Below are positions 41,348 through 50,530 of a stretch of DNA of 64,000 nt, one piece after another. The DNA comes from Linanthus parryae. Taxonomy: Eukaryota > Streptophyta > Magnoliopsida > Ericales > Polemoniaceae. The stretch spans positions 7,589,501 through 7,653,500 of the forward strand of contig JALGPY010000005.1 in assembly GCA_023055425.1 (NCBI GenBank), written 5' to 3'. Within the stretch, counting starts at the first letter, position 1. Each line of letters begins with the position of its first letter. The notes below the pieces were generated by a model. That model was not told where the DNA came from. It saw only the letters and a program-made list of their open reading frames with translations, and did not search any database. A program made the translations under genes and the position numbers.

Positions 41348-44300
41348 CCTGTTGGCAAAGCCCACCTACACAATTGCAAAGCTGGTTCAAGAGCTTTAGG
41401 GAGCCATGCAAGTTCCAAATTCCATTTGTTATCATTCGACTCGTCATCAGTTGAACTATATTTCTTCATTGGAGCATTGTACTCAATACTCCTATTTGCT
41501 TTAGGTGATGGAGGAACTTGAGAACTAGCTTTGGCTTCCTTTATCACTTCATCATCATCATTGTCTGCCTTTGACCATTCGGAGTGATACCTGTTAAGAA
41601 CATTATATACAAGCCTTTGGCGTGGTACCTCTTTCCTTACTATCTTCACACCGAAATCTGCATCACCATCAAGAAAGAAAATCGACATTCAGTAACCGTT
41701 TTCTTTATGTCAATAACAGTAGAACTTCTTTCCATTAGAGGTTTGAGCTACACAAAAATTTAAAAGGTTACTTTAATGAATAATATTAGATCGAAACCAC
41801 ATACTGATAAAACTACAACTCTGTGTTTCTTGTTTATTTTTAATTTCAGGAAGTTAATAGCTACTATTATAATCCACAACGAATTACTTTCCAAATGCAC
41901 GAGGATTTACAAACTGGTAGAGCTCCACATCTTGAACTAGTTTGTTTGTACGAGAAATAGAAATCAAATTGATCGCATTTTCAATAATGCACCCCTCCAG
42001 AAACATAATGAACAGAAAAGATAACTTGCCTATTTGAGGCAGTGGGAGGAAAGATCGTATTTTCAGCTTGCCTTGCTTAGGCACTCACAAACAAGCTTTC
42101 TAGAAATGTGAAAACGACCTTGTTCTCGTTAGGAAGTTCAGTTTATAACTGTGTTGTTTAAATGTAGATTTGGATGATAAGGAGAAACCTTATGTACCAT
42201 TTAGAAAAGAAATGTAGCGATTTACTCTTCATTCAGGCAAGAGCGAAAATCTAATGAGTGAACGAGCAGATTAATAATCACGGATTGTGACTAATCACTA
42301 ATCATGGTGAAGAAAATATAAGTTCAATAGAAGCAAGCAACGGAATTATATGTTACACATGACACACATATATGTATATATCTATGATTATATATAGTTA
42401 TTTATATTTTCTCTTTTCTTGAGATCGATACTTGATAAAAATAATAAAAGGTTCAAATGTGTAGTAAGTCGCAAGGTGGCCCCAAAACAGGAAAACAATG
42501 AAAAAAAAGTACTCATAGAAGACAGAATCCCAGCTATCCAAGTGAAAGCTCATCCCAGACATGCCAGCTAGTTTTTCAAGACAAACCTTGGCTCTTCTAC
42601 AAATGATCTCTTCAGTATATGTTGATGTATCTCTAGCAATACACCAATAAGAAAAAACACTACCAATTAAAAAAAGAAGACTTGCACTGCTTAAGGAATC
42701 CTGGAGCAGAAGATGTATAGGGCCTTAGCTCATTCCTGTTGCAACATCAAGTCCCTTCTCCTTCTTTTGTCTGTTTTTACTCAACTCGATGTCAATTTAA
42801 GTCTAATCAAGGATCCAATCAGGAACACTTTCTAGAAAGATGAAAACAAAACGCAAGACTGCCCTTGGGCTTGTAAAAGCAAATCTGAAAATCACAAACC
42901 GCAAATCAAGTCTGATCTTAGGGATGTATGTATTGAGGAGCTAGTAGTGCTATATTTGATTCTCATCCCACCAATGCCACATTTTCACTTGATCATATTG
43001 CTTTCAGATGGCATGAACTATCTACGACTTGCTGCCTCAAGGAAACTTTCTTCCATCACTCTCCTAAAAACTCCAGCTATCTTTCATAGCAGATATGTCC
43101 TTTCGATAATTTTTTACTTGGAATAAACTCCTCCATTTTAGGCATTGGACTAGTTTACAAAGTCCACTGTAAACTAGTTGCATCCAGTATAGTAAAAAAA
43201 TGAAGTTGCCCCTCGTAAACGTATTCCATTTTGAGAGAAATTTTATCTCATGTTCATCTACATGAAAGGCCCTATACTCCAATTCACGAAATTTCAGAAG
43301 TTGATCAAGAAAAAAGTCTTTTCGGTCATTCATGACTCTGTCAGCGTTTAATTTGACTATATAGAACTTTCTTACGAATGACATCTCTAGTGCTAGCCGA
43401 AAGGCTGATTACTTCACAGGTAAGGGTGAAGCACACAACCCCTTGTTATTCTAGATTGTTCACCACTATAATGCTCCCACCACGACTTCTGGTAGAGTCA
43501 CCGGGGTATGTGAATAACCCATCTATCAACTGTAAGATAAGGCATCTCCGGAGTACAAACCCGTTTGGGGATGCGAACCGAATGATCTACATACCAGTTA
43601 CATATATGACCAGGTGAAGGAAATTTTCGTTTTCTAAGTCCCTATGATGCTGCTCGATTTCATCTGTTAGAACTTCTGCTAGAAGCTCCACATCGAATTA
43701 CTTTCCCAATGGACGAGTATTTACAAACTGGTAGAGCTCCACATCTTGAACTAGTTTTACGAGAAGTAGAAATCAAATTAATCGCATTTAAATAATGCAC
43801 CCCTCCAGAAAACAATGAACAGAAAAGAAAACATGCCTGTTTGAGCCTTGAGGCAGTGGGAGGAAAGATCATATTTTCAGCTTGACTTGCTTGGGCACTC
43901 ACAAACAAGCTTTTCAGAAATGTGAAAAAGACCTCGTTTTCGTTAAGAAGTTCAGTTTATAATTTGTGGTGTTTAAATGTAGATTTGGATGATAAGGAGA
44001 AACCTTGTGTACCCTTTAGAATAGAAATGGAGTGATTTGCTCTCCATTGAGGCAAGAGCGATAATCTAATGAATGAAGGAGCAGATTAATAATCACGGTA
44101 AAGAAAATTTAAGTTCAAGAGAATAAAAAATATAATATATAGTTATTTATATCTTTATATATATCACGGTAAAGAAAATGATTATACATAGTTATTTATA
44201 TCTTCTTTTTCTTCAGATCGATACTTGATAAGTCACAGGTGGCCAAAAAAGAGGAAAACAATGAGAAAAAAAAAAGTACTCATAGAAGACGGAAGCCCAG

Positions 44301-46270
44301 CTATCCAAGTGAAAGCTCATCCCAGACATGCCAGCTGCTTTTTCAAGAGAAACCTCGGCTCTACGATGTATGATCTCTTCAGTATCTGTTGATGTATCTC
44401 TAGCAATACACCAATAAGAAAAAAACTACCAATTACAAAAAAGACTTGCACCACTTAAGGGATCCTGGGGCAGATGTATAGGGCCTTAGCTCATTCCTGT
44501 TGCAAGATCAAGTCCCTTTTCTTGTTGTTTGTCTGTTTTTACTCAACTTGATGTCAAGTTATGTCTAATCAAGGATCCAATGAGGAACTCTTTCTAGAAA
44601 GACGACAATGGAACGGGCCCCAAGGCTTGTTGAAGGAAATATCAAAGAGGGCCGCTATGCTTCACCTTTTTTTTCACCCTTTAATTTCACCTCCTATGTG
44701 TCAAGATATGATTGTTGGTAACTATTTATTTTAAGATCTTTCACCAATCATAAACATCCACATAGGCGGTGAAATCAAGGGGTGAAGAAAAAAGGGTGAC
44801 GTTTAGCATTTCCCAATCTCAAAATGACAAACCTCAAATCAAGTCTAATCTTCGGAATGTATTGAGGAGCTAATAGTGGTATATTTGATTCTCATCCCGG
44901 GAATGCCACATTTTCACTCGATCGTAATGCTTTGAGGTAGGATGAACTATCTACGGCTTGCTGCCTGAAGAGAACTTTCTTCCAACACTCGCTTAAAAAG
45001 TCCAGATATCTTCTTAATCAGATATGCCCAATTCTTACTTGGAATAATCTCCTCCATTTTAGGGTTTGCTATGGTCTCATAAAAAACAGAAAAATCAGAT
45101 AATTTGGATACCTTTTTATGTTAGTAAGCATTGGGTGACTAATTTTGAAGCCAGTCTTCCATGATTCGACGCATCCTGGCTCTCTTTATTTAGTGAAGTG
45201 TATTCCTCATAAAGAATTTTATTCATTTTTAAGATTTTCTATCTCATGATCGTCTCCATGGAAGGGCCTATACTCCAATTCACGAAATTTCGGAAGTTGA
45301 TCAAGAAAAAAGTCTTTCCAGTGCATTCATGACTCTGTCAGTGTTTAATTTGACTATAGAGAACTTTCTTTACGAATGACATCTCTAGTGCTAGCCGAGA
45401 GGGTGATTACTTCACATAAGGGTCAAGCACACGACCACTTCTTATTCTACATTGTTCACCACTACGAAGCTCCCACCACGACTTCTGGTAGAGTCACCGT
45501 TGTCTGTGAATAACCCGTCTGCCAACTGTAAGATAAGGCATCTCCGGACTACATACTCATTTAGGGATGCGAACCAAATGATCTACATACCAGTTACATA
45601 TATGTCCAAGTGAAGGCAGTTTTCACTTCTCAGTTTCTCCCGTTAGAACTTCTGCTAGGAGCTCCCTGAAGTAGTTCATATGTGGTTCACCCACCGACCC
45701 AACCTTAACAATTACTTCATAATTGAAAAATCCTTTACGGTATGCTAGCTACAACTATCTCTTTCGACTCACATACGACAACATTCACGCGTTTCTAATT
45801 TTCTAAATATTCCTATTTGCAGATGCCATATAACCTGATCGAATGCACGCAGCGAAACCTCGTGAAGTGGGGTAATTAGTCCAAGAACATAAGTCTCAAC
45901 TGAATACTCATGAATACATCAAACCTCATGCGGAGGGAATGACAAACCCACAGTTGGCAGTTAAAACACCCATAATAACATATCAACACATATTGATATA
46001 CAACCAAATGAAGATCATTAATAACTTCAAATCACTACCAACTAACAAGATAAAGAAAGAAACAACAAAGCCTAATTTTTTATGTTGTTTTTTCTCTATT
46101 CAGTGATTGATTTCTAAAGAAAAATATAGAAATAACCCAGAACCAATACAAGCCTGTACAGGCCTAACGAACCCAAGAATCGCCAAAAAAGATTTCAAGA
46201 AACAACGATTTGAGGTCAGAAGAAACATACCCATGTGGTGGAGGAGACGCTTGAGTGAATGCTTCGCCAT
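38241..46270 (-). CDS. Class 3 lipase family protein (alpha/beta hydrolase), 8 exons
   Basis: Coding exons, 5' to 3' on the minus strand: 46231-46270, 41349-41657, 40972-41171, 40543-40893, 40256-40456, 40079-40149, 38653-38792, 38241-38578. All introns have GT-AG borders and phases agree. The total is 1650 bases, giving 549 residues from MAKHSLKRLLHH to a TAG stop. The lipase core spans exons 4-5. YYIGIDMRKKLVILGIRGTH and DLITDIG precede the nucleophile motif RLVGHSLGGATA, which contains the GHSLG serine elbow. VGYATPPCVS follows. No signal peptide is obvious. The family hydrolyses acylglycerols or galactolipids; the specific substrate here is unknown. The first intron is 4.6 kb and repeat-rich. 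A MITE-size hAT element sits in intron 6. No lesion was seen, so the gene is probably functional. Confidence 0.85.
39511..40001. mobile_element. Non-autonomous hAT-like element in lipase intron 6
   Basis: Ends TAGTGCTGGACATGGGTCGG and, reverse-complemented, TAGCGCTGGCCATCGGTCC. Interior flanks are rich in GGGTCGGG / CCCGGCCC motifs. Flanking bases (ATATGCAC left, GATGCAGA right) share only ATGCA, so the target duplication has decayed or the border is off by a base. About 490 bp, non-coding, between exons ending at 40079 and beginning at 38792. Confidence 0.6.
41311..41346. repeat. (GA)n microsatellite at an intron start
   Basis: About 17 GA units. In gene orientation this is (CT)n beginning directly after the 5' splice site GTAT of intron 2 of the lipase gene. 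Confidence 0.95.
41880..45690. repeat. ~1.8-1.9 kb tandem duplication inside lipase intron 1
   Basis: Unit 1 covers about 41880-43640 and unit 2 about 43690-45690. Paired landmarks: CAAACTGGTAGAGCTCCACA (41912, 43723), a CATAGAAGAC block (42512, 44280), TATTTGATTCTCATCCC (near 42953 and 44882), and a CTAGTGCTAGCCGA block (43388, 45384). Unit 2 contains a later ~170-bp MITE. No exon is included. Frames within it are not conserved between units, so it is non-coding. Confidence 0.8.
44637..44815. mobile_element. Small inverted-repeat element (MITE) in lipase intron 1
   Basis: Present only in the second unit of the intronic duplication. The ends pair imperfectly over about 60 bases: GGAAATATCAAAGAGG..., with CACCTCCTATGTG inside, against the reverse complement GGAAATGCTAAACGTC... 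with CACCGCCTATGTG. No clear target duplication. The empty site in unit 1 is near 42885. Confidence 0.6.
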
Positions 46271-46620
46271 TTCTGCAAACGAAAAGGAGCAGATAGATTC
46301 ACTAATTAGAGAGAAGATTAGAAATTGATTAGGCTAGAAGGGTGTCTATGATGATGATGATTAGCGGAAGTTATGGGAAGAGATTGAAATCTGCCGGAGT
46401 TAAAGGTCGGAGGGAGCTCCTGGGGAATCAAGAATTGCTTTGTTAGGCGGTGGCCCGGAGATGAAGGAGCTTTCTGAGATTATTATCAGGAGGGGCATTA
46501 CCGTCTTCTTCTTCACCTGTTTCCAGAACCTGCAAAGGTTACCAATCACGGCGTGAGGGCAATTTTGCAAAAGAAAGAGATATGTTTAGGGGGGTTTCCT
46601 AATTAGTGGAAATACATGAT
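46271..46620 (-). promoter_or_regulatory. 5' flank of the lipase gene
   Basis: The 350 bases upstream of the lipase ATG contain no other gene and presumably hold its 5' UTR and promoter. I see no convincing TATA box at an expected distance. A run of TTTTA units (46620-46647) lies beyond. Confidence 0.35.
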
Positions 46621-46678
46621 TTTTATTTTATTTTATTTTATTTTATTGGGACATTTGAGGTTGAAATCACAATAAAGT

Positions 46679-47275
46679 GGGTAAAATTCAATTACACCCC
46701 CTTAGTTTTGGTCGATATTCAGTTACACCCATCCTAGCTTGGAAAACTTCACTTACATCACGTATGACTACATAACATGTTGTCACTTACACTTTCTCTA
46801 TGCATTCATTATGCTAGTTCTTATGGTAATTTTTTAAAATTAGCTTTTCGGACAAGCTTACCTTTGCAGAGGTAATTTTTTAAAATCAGCTTTTCGGACA
46901 AGCTTACCTTTGCAGAGGCTGCAAAGGTCAATCCAGCCCAATGTATATTCGTAACACATGCAAAATATTTGTATTCTATTACATGCTTCGTTTCGCATAT
47001 CTAAACATGGTGCAACTACTACAAGCGATTATGATTAACTCAAGGTAGAGTCTACAACATTAAGGGTGGATTGACCTTTATAGCATTTGCAAGGGTAAAT
47101 ATGTAAAAAAAAAAAATTGGAAAGTTACGCTACCAACTAACAGAGTAAATACACGTAGGGGTGTAAGTGATAACAATATTTGGTAGTCATAAGGGATGTA
47201 AGCGAAATTTTCTAAACTATAAAATGTGTAAGTGAAAATCAATCAAAACTGAGGGGGTGTAAGTGAAAATTACCC
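46679..47275. mobile_element. Foldback element with ~110-bp terminal inverted repeats
   Basis: The left arm (46679-46795) starts GGGTAAAATTCAATTACACC. The right arm (about 47160-47275), reverse-complemented, starts GGGTAATTTTCACTTACACC. Both continue through TTACAC repeats and a TCACTTACA stretch. The centre holds a direct duplication (46826-46920). Long TIRs suggest a Mutator-like family, but I could not find a clean 9-bp duplication (flanks AATAAAGT and TAAAACTA). Confidence 0.65.
46826..46920. repeat. 47-bp tandem duplication in the foldback element
   Basis: GGTAATTTTTTAAAATYAGC, CTTTTCGGACAAGC and TTACCTTTGCAGA occur twice back to back, with one transition. Confidence 0.85.
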
Positions 47276-47399
47276 TAAAACTATGGTCTCCTAATCTAAT
47301 AAATAAGTGTTTATTCCATTTTATTGTATTTTTGGGCCAATTGTAGAAATTATGATAACACTTCATGTTGGAATTATATTACTTTAAAAGTACATTTCC

Positions 47400-47835
47400 T
47401 ATTTCCCCTTGCATTCTTTTTTTGGCAACTAAACCACACACTTATAAGCTTAGGTTTTACAAAGAGGTACAGAAGGGGTGCCGCCAAATATCTTACAAGG
47501 CACCAGCAAAGAAAAGACATAAACATTGTCTACAAACATGTAGGAGACCACGTAGAGATACAAGCATTGCCATGACAGAGATGAGGAAATCCCAAAGGCA
47601 TCAAAGAGGTATAGGCGGGGGATGCATTAATTAACCGCATTGTGGCGGAAAGATTGCACATCTATGATCAATATGTCTTGAAGACCCCGTGGAATATCCT
47701 GATGTCTAGCAAAAATATGGACGCCATTTTTTCATGCGTCCGCAAGCCAATCTGCCGCCTGGTTTACCTCCCGAATCCACTTACATTCACACCTTAACAA
47801 CTTAACATCATAATAATGCAATATATATATATATG
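47400..47835 (-). pseudogene. LINE C-terminal RNase H scrap
   Basis: On the minus strand, from about 47800 downward: KWIREVNQAADWLADA, a stop, then KNGVHIF and a RHQDIPRGLQDI-like segment. The NQAADWLAD box is the end of the RNase H-like domain of plant LINE polyproteins. The part to the left resembles a LINE 3' UTR. The open plus-strand frames at 47324-47634 are its shadow. Confidence 0.6.
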
Positions 47836-48230
47836 TAGGGAGTGTAATTGCAATACCTTACGTAAAGTACACGAAGGAAAAAAATCGAACACTACTCCAT
47901 GAGTGTCATTTCAATTCAAATATTGACGTACTATACTGTACATTTGTGCACAAAATGTAAAAGTTAATAGTGATGCTCCAAAAACATACATCAAAACCAC
48001 ACAAACAACAAAACACGGGAGGCTCGGAGTTCAAATTTACAGTCAATTTTTTTCTTTTTCTTTTTTCTTTTTTTTTTTTTTTTTTTTGAAATTTTCAATC
48101 AGCTTACGCTAAAAAAGAAAAATGAAAAGTTGCATCTTCACGGAGTAAGGGCAATTCAGCAAAGATAAAACAGCATCGGGGTTTTGCAGTAATTAACAAA
48201 GACTAAAGTGCTTATTATGATAATTTAAAT
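47836..48230. other. No gene seen; T-rich tract
   Basis: Contains a short (AT)n at 47821-47834 and a T/C-rich run at 48047-48087. It otherwise holds only the distal promoter region of the snoRNA cluster. Confidence 0.4.
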
Positions 48231-48252
48231 GTCAGAACGGTCACGAGCTCGC

Positions 48253-48277
48253 TTTATAAAACCCCTCTTTAGGGTTT
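48253..48277 (+). promoter_or_regulatory. TATA box plus telo-box promoter of the snoRNA cluster
   Basis: TTTATAAA at 48253-48260 is followed by TTTAGGGTTT (telo-box, reverse complement AAACCCTAAA) at 48268-48277, then a CTTCTTCAC-rich likely start region. This pairing is common in plant promoters of ribosome-biogenesis genes, including snoRNA clusters. It lies about 160 bases upstream of the first snoRNA. Confidence 0.65.
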
Positions 48278-48438
48278 CTCATCTTCTTCACACAACACAG
48301 TGTTAATCTCTTCCCCTCTGTTTCGCCGCCAGAGGACCAATCTCATCACCCTTTAGAAGGTCTATGGTTATCAATCTCTTCCTTGTGTATCTTCTTCGAT
48401 TTGAGTTCACATATTTGCTATTTGTCCCGTGGGTTATA

Positions 48439-48527
48439 GAGAATGATATGATGATTTAGGTGTTTTCCCTATTGGTTTGATCTCCAGTATGATGGAACTT
48501 ATGTATTAGCTCTAACTGATCATTCTC
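48439..48527 (+). ncRNA. C/D box snoRNA, copy 1 of 4 (18S rRNA 2'-O-methylation guide)
   Basis: Terminal stem GAGAATGA / TCATTCTC (8 perfect pairs); C box ATGATGA (48448-48454); D' TTGA after CCCTATTGGT; C' ATGATGG; D box CTGA (48516-48519). The guide upstream of D, GTATTAGCTCTA, is complementary to the conserved 18S rRNA segment TAGAGCTAATAC. By the N+5 rule the target is the A of CTAGAGC. In animals and yeast the equivalent A is methylated by U45 and snR51 guides respectively. The base next to the D box is A here and G in copies 2 and 4. Confidence 0.85.
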
Positions 48528-48660
48528 TGTTCAAACCCACCTTCATAGCACTCAATCTTGATCTGGGTTGTGATTTGTTCTTCGGATTTGTTCTCTTCAC
48601 TAGAGAAAGTTCAGGTTTTGTGTTTATGTTCTTGAAAAATGTGTTTTTTGGGTCTTGTTG

Positions 48661-48749
48661 GAGGGTGAGATGATGATTAGATTAATTTCCCTATTGGTTT
48701 GATTGCCAGAATGATGGTACTTTTGTATTAGCTCTAGCTGATCACTCTC
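48661..48749 (+). ncRNA. C/D box snoRNA, copy 2 of 4
   Basis: Stem GAGGGTGA / TCACTCTC; C box GATGATGA; D'-upstream element TTTCCCTATTGGT; C' ATGATGG; guide TGTATTAGCTCTAG; D box CTGA (48738-48741). The guide pairs fully with the 18S segment CTAGAGCTAATAC. Spacing from copy 1 is 222 bases start to start. Confidence 0.87.
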
Positions 48750-48970
48750 CATACTAATTACCCCTGAAATTTAATAATTTTGTTTTTAAAGAAATTTGCT
48801 AGAATCCATTTACTTGTCATTTTTGGGTAAGTTTAATTCATTGGGACTTATCTGGAACAGATATGAGAGAGTTCATTTGTGTTACCATTAGTTATTGTTG
48901 TTATGCTTGGAATAGCAGTTTCATCATATTTTTTTTTAATTTATTGAATGGTGTTTTGGAAGAAGTTTTG

Positions 48971-49058
48971 GAGATTGAGATGATGATTAGATTAATTTCC
49001 CTATTGGTTTGATCACCAGAATGATGGTATTTTGTAATTAGTTCAGCTGATCATTCTC
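48971..49058 (+). ncRNA. C/D box snoRNA, copy 3 of 4 (altered D guide)
   Basis: Stem GAGATTGA / TCATTCTC with one mismatch; C box GATGATGA; D'-upstream element identical to the other copies; D box CTGA. The D guide reads GTAATTAGTTCAG rather than GTATTAGCTCTAG. Changes and a shift reduce complementarity to the 18S site. It may be decaying for that target, or specialised. Confidence 0.75.
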
Positions 49059-49303
49059 CAGAACAAAACCCCCTGAAATTTACTGATTTTGTTCTTCAAA
49101 AAAGGGCCTTTTTTTAAATGATGGGTTGCTGCGTGTTAAATTTAGCTTGGCTCATGAGACATTTATCCATGTTTATGGAGAGAGTCCATATCTGTTCAGT
49201 CACATTTTGATGATACCTCTTGATGGAGTTTATTGCCTTTCTATGAGTATTAGTCCTTGTTGATATGCTTGACATCTAATTGGTAGTGGTTTGATCAACT
49301 TTG

Positions 49304-49393
49304 GAGGGATGAGATGATGATTAGATTAATTTCCCTATTGGTTTGATTTACCAGAATGATGGTACATTGTATTAGCTCTAGCTGATCATTCTC
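49304..49393 (+). ncRNA. C/D box snoRNA, copy 4 of 4
   Basis: Stem GAGGGATGA / TCATTCTCC; C box GATGATGA; D'-upstream element TTTCCCTATTGGT; C' ATGATGG; guide TTGTATTAGCTCTAG; D box CTGA (49382-49385). Full complementarity to the 18S CTAGAGCTAATAC segment. Last copy of the cluster, 333 bases downstream of copy 3. Confidence 0.87.
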
Positions 49394-50530
49394 CAAATTT
49401 ATTCTTAACAACAACAAGCCTTTGTTTTGTTATGCTGGGTTTGCATTGTCAAACTTTTACTGTCCTGAAATGAGTATGTATTTAAGGTGTTCACTCTTTT
49501 TCAAATTGTTTTCAAATCTCTAAATTCCTTTTGAAAGTGTTTGCACATATCGAAGGCTTTTCAGGTCTATTTTTAATGAAGCCTGTTGAGCTCAATGCTT
49601 GTGCTAAATTGTGTGACAACCCAACTTTTGTATAGACTTGTTAGCTCTTCATTAGCTAAGAAGATTCATGGTTGACATAGATTTATTCCACTTCTTTTTC
49701 ATTTCAAGTGGTCAGATTTATGTATGGCAATTGGTTCTGGTTGTGTTCCTGCACAATGGATTAGCTTTCTTTGGTCAGATTTTTCTTAGCTTTCTTTTCG
49801 TTGTTATTTACTTTTCGTAGCTACTAATGATCAATGTGCTAATCATGTGTGATTGCACCGCCTGATGACAACTTTTTTGAACTTTATTTGGTCTCTAAAA
49901 CTGTTGTGGTTTTGGAAATAAGCTCTGCCATGAGATGTGACACCACCAAAATGAATAACCTATCCAAAGCTTCAAAATTTCTTGAAATGAAATCCATATA
50001 CAATGAGGTCTAAACAGCCTTGCATTGTTTTAGAGTCTATGAATGTGGCAACGTTAACTATGAATGTTTACAGACACCTCGCATCGTCTCTCTGTAGTTT
50101 GTTGCATGATCGGACATCCTCAGAAAGAACCTCATAAAGGGCAGTTAGAATCATATTTCAAGAGAAAGCCGTGAGTCCAGTTGACATTGGGAATGAATCT
50201 GCAGAAGGTGTTGATCGTGAGCTTCTTGTGGCTGAATTAGCAGCAGCAACAGATGTTATGTAGCTAGTTATGTTGTATACTGCTTACTTGAGCTTTTGTC
50301 TGTCAATTTATTTCCAAATGCAAAGGATGTTGAGCTAGATTGCTGAACATTGTCTCCAACACAATACAATGTCTCCAACAAAATCAAGGCTTTATCCTTT
50401 TGTGTTGAACAGTATTTTTATTTTGAAGATTTTATCAGCAGCAGTAACTAGATCTGATCAGCCTGGTTGTAGCAGCCAGCCAAAAAGGAATTTATGCAAG
50501 CCTGTCTAAATCTAAAGATCTTGAGTCCAA
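49394..50530 (+). other. Downstream part of the snoRNA transcription unit; no confident gene
   Basis: No further snoRNA could be built; TGATGAC at 49863 lacks a partner D box and stem. 50115-50263 holds two short protein-like readings: QKEPHKGQLESYFKRKP, then in another frame VSPVDIGNESAEGVDRELLV ending ATDVM and a stop at 50261. They could be a relic of a host-gene exon. I see no intact ORF. Confidence 0.35.

Noticed and set aside
46107..46328. Plus-strand 73-residue frame overlapping lipase exon 1
   Set aside because: The opposite strand holds the spliced lipase start (MAKHSLKRLLHH), with consistent phase to the next exon. The plus frame is a shadow.
49860..49960. A fifth C/D snoRNA
   Set aside because: TGATGAC is present, but no D box with a pairing terminal stem follows within 120 bases.
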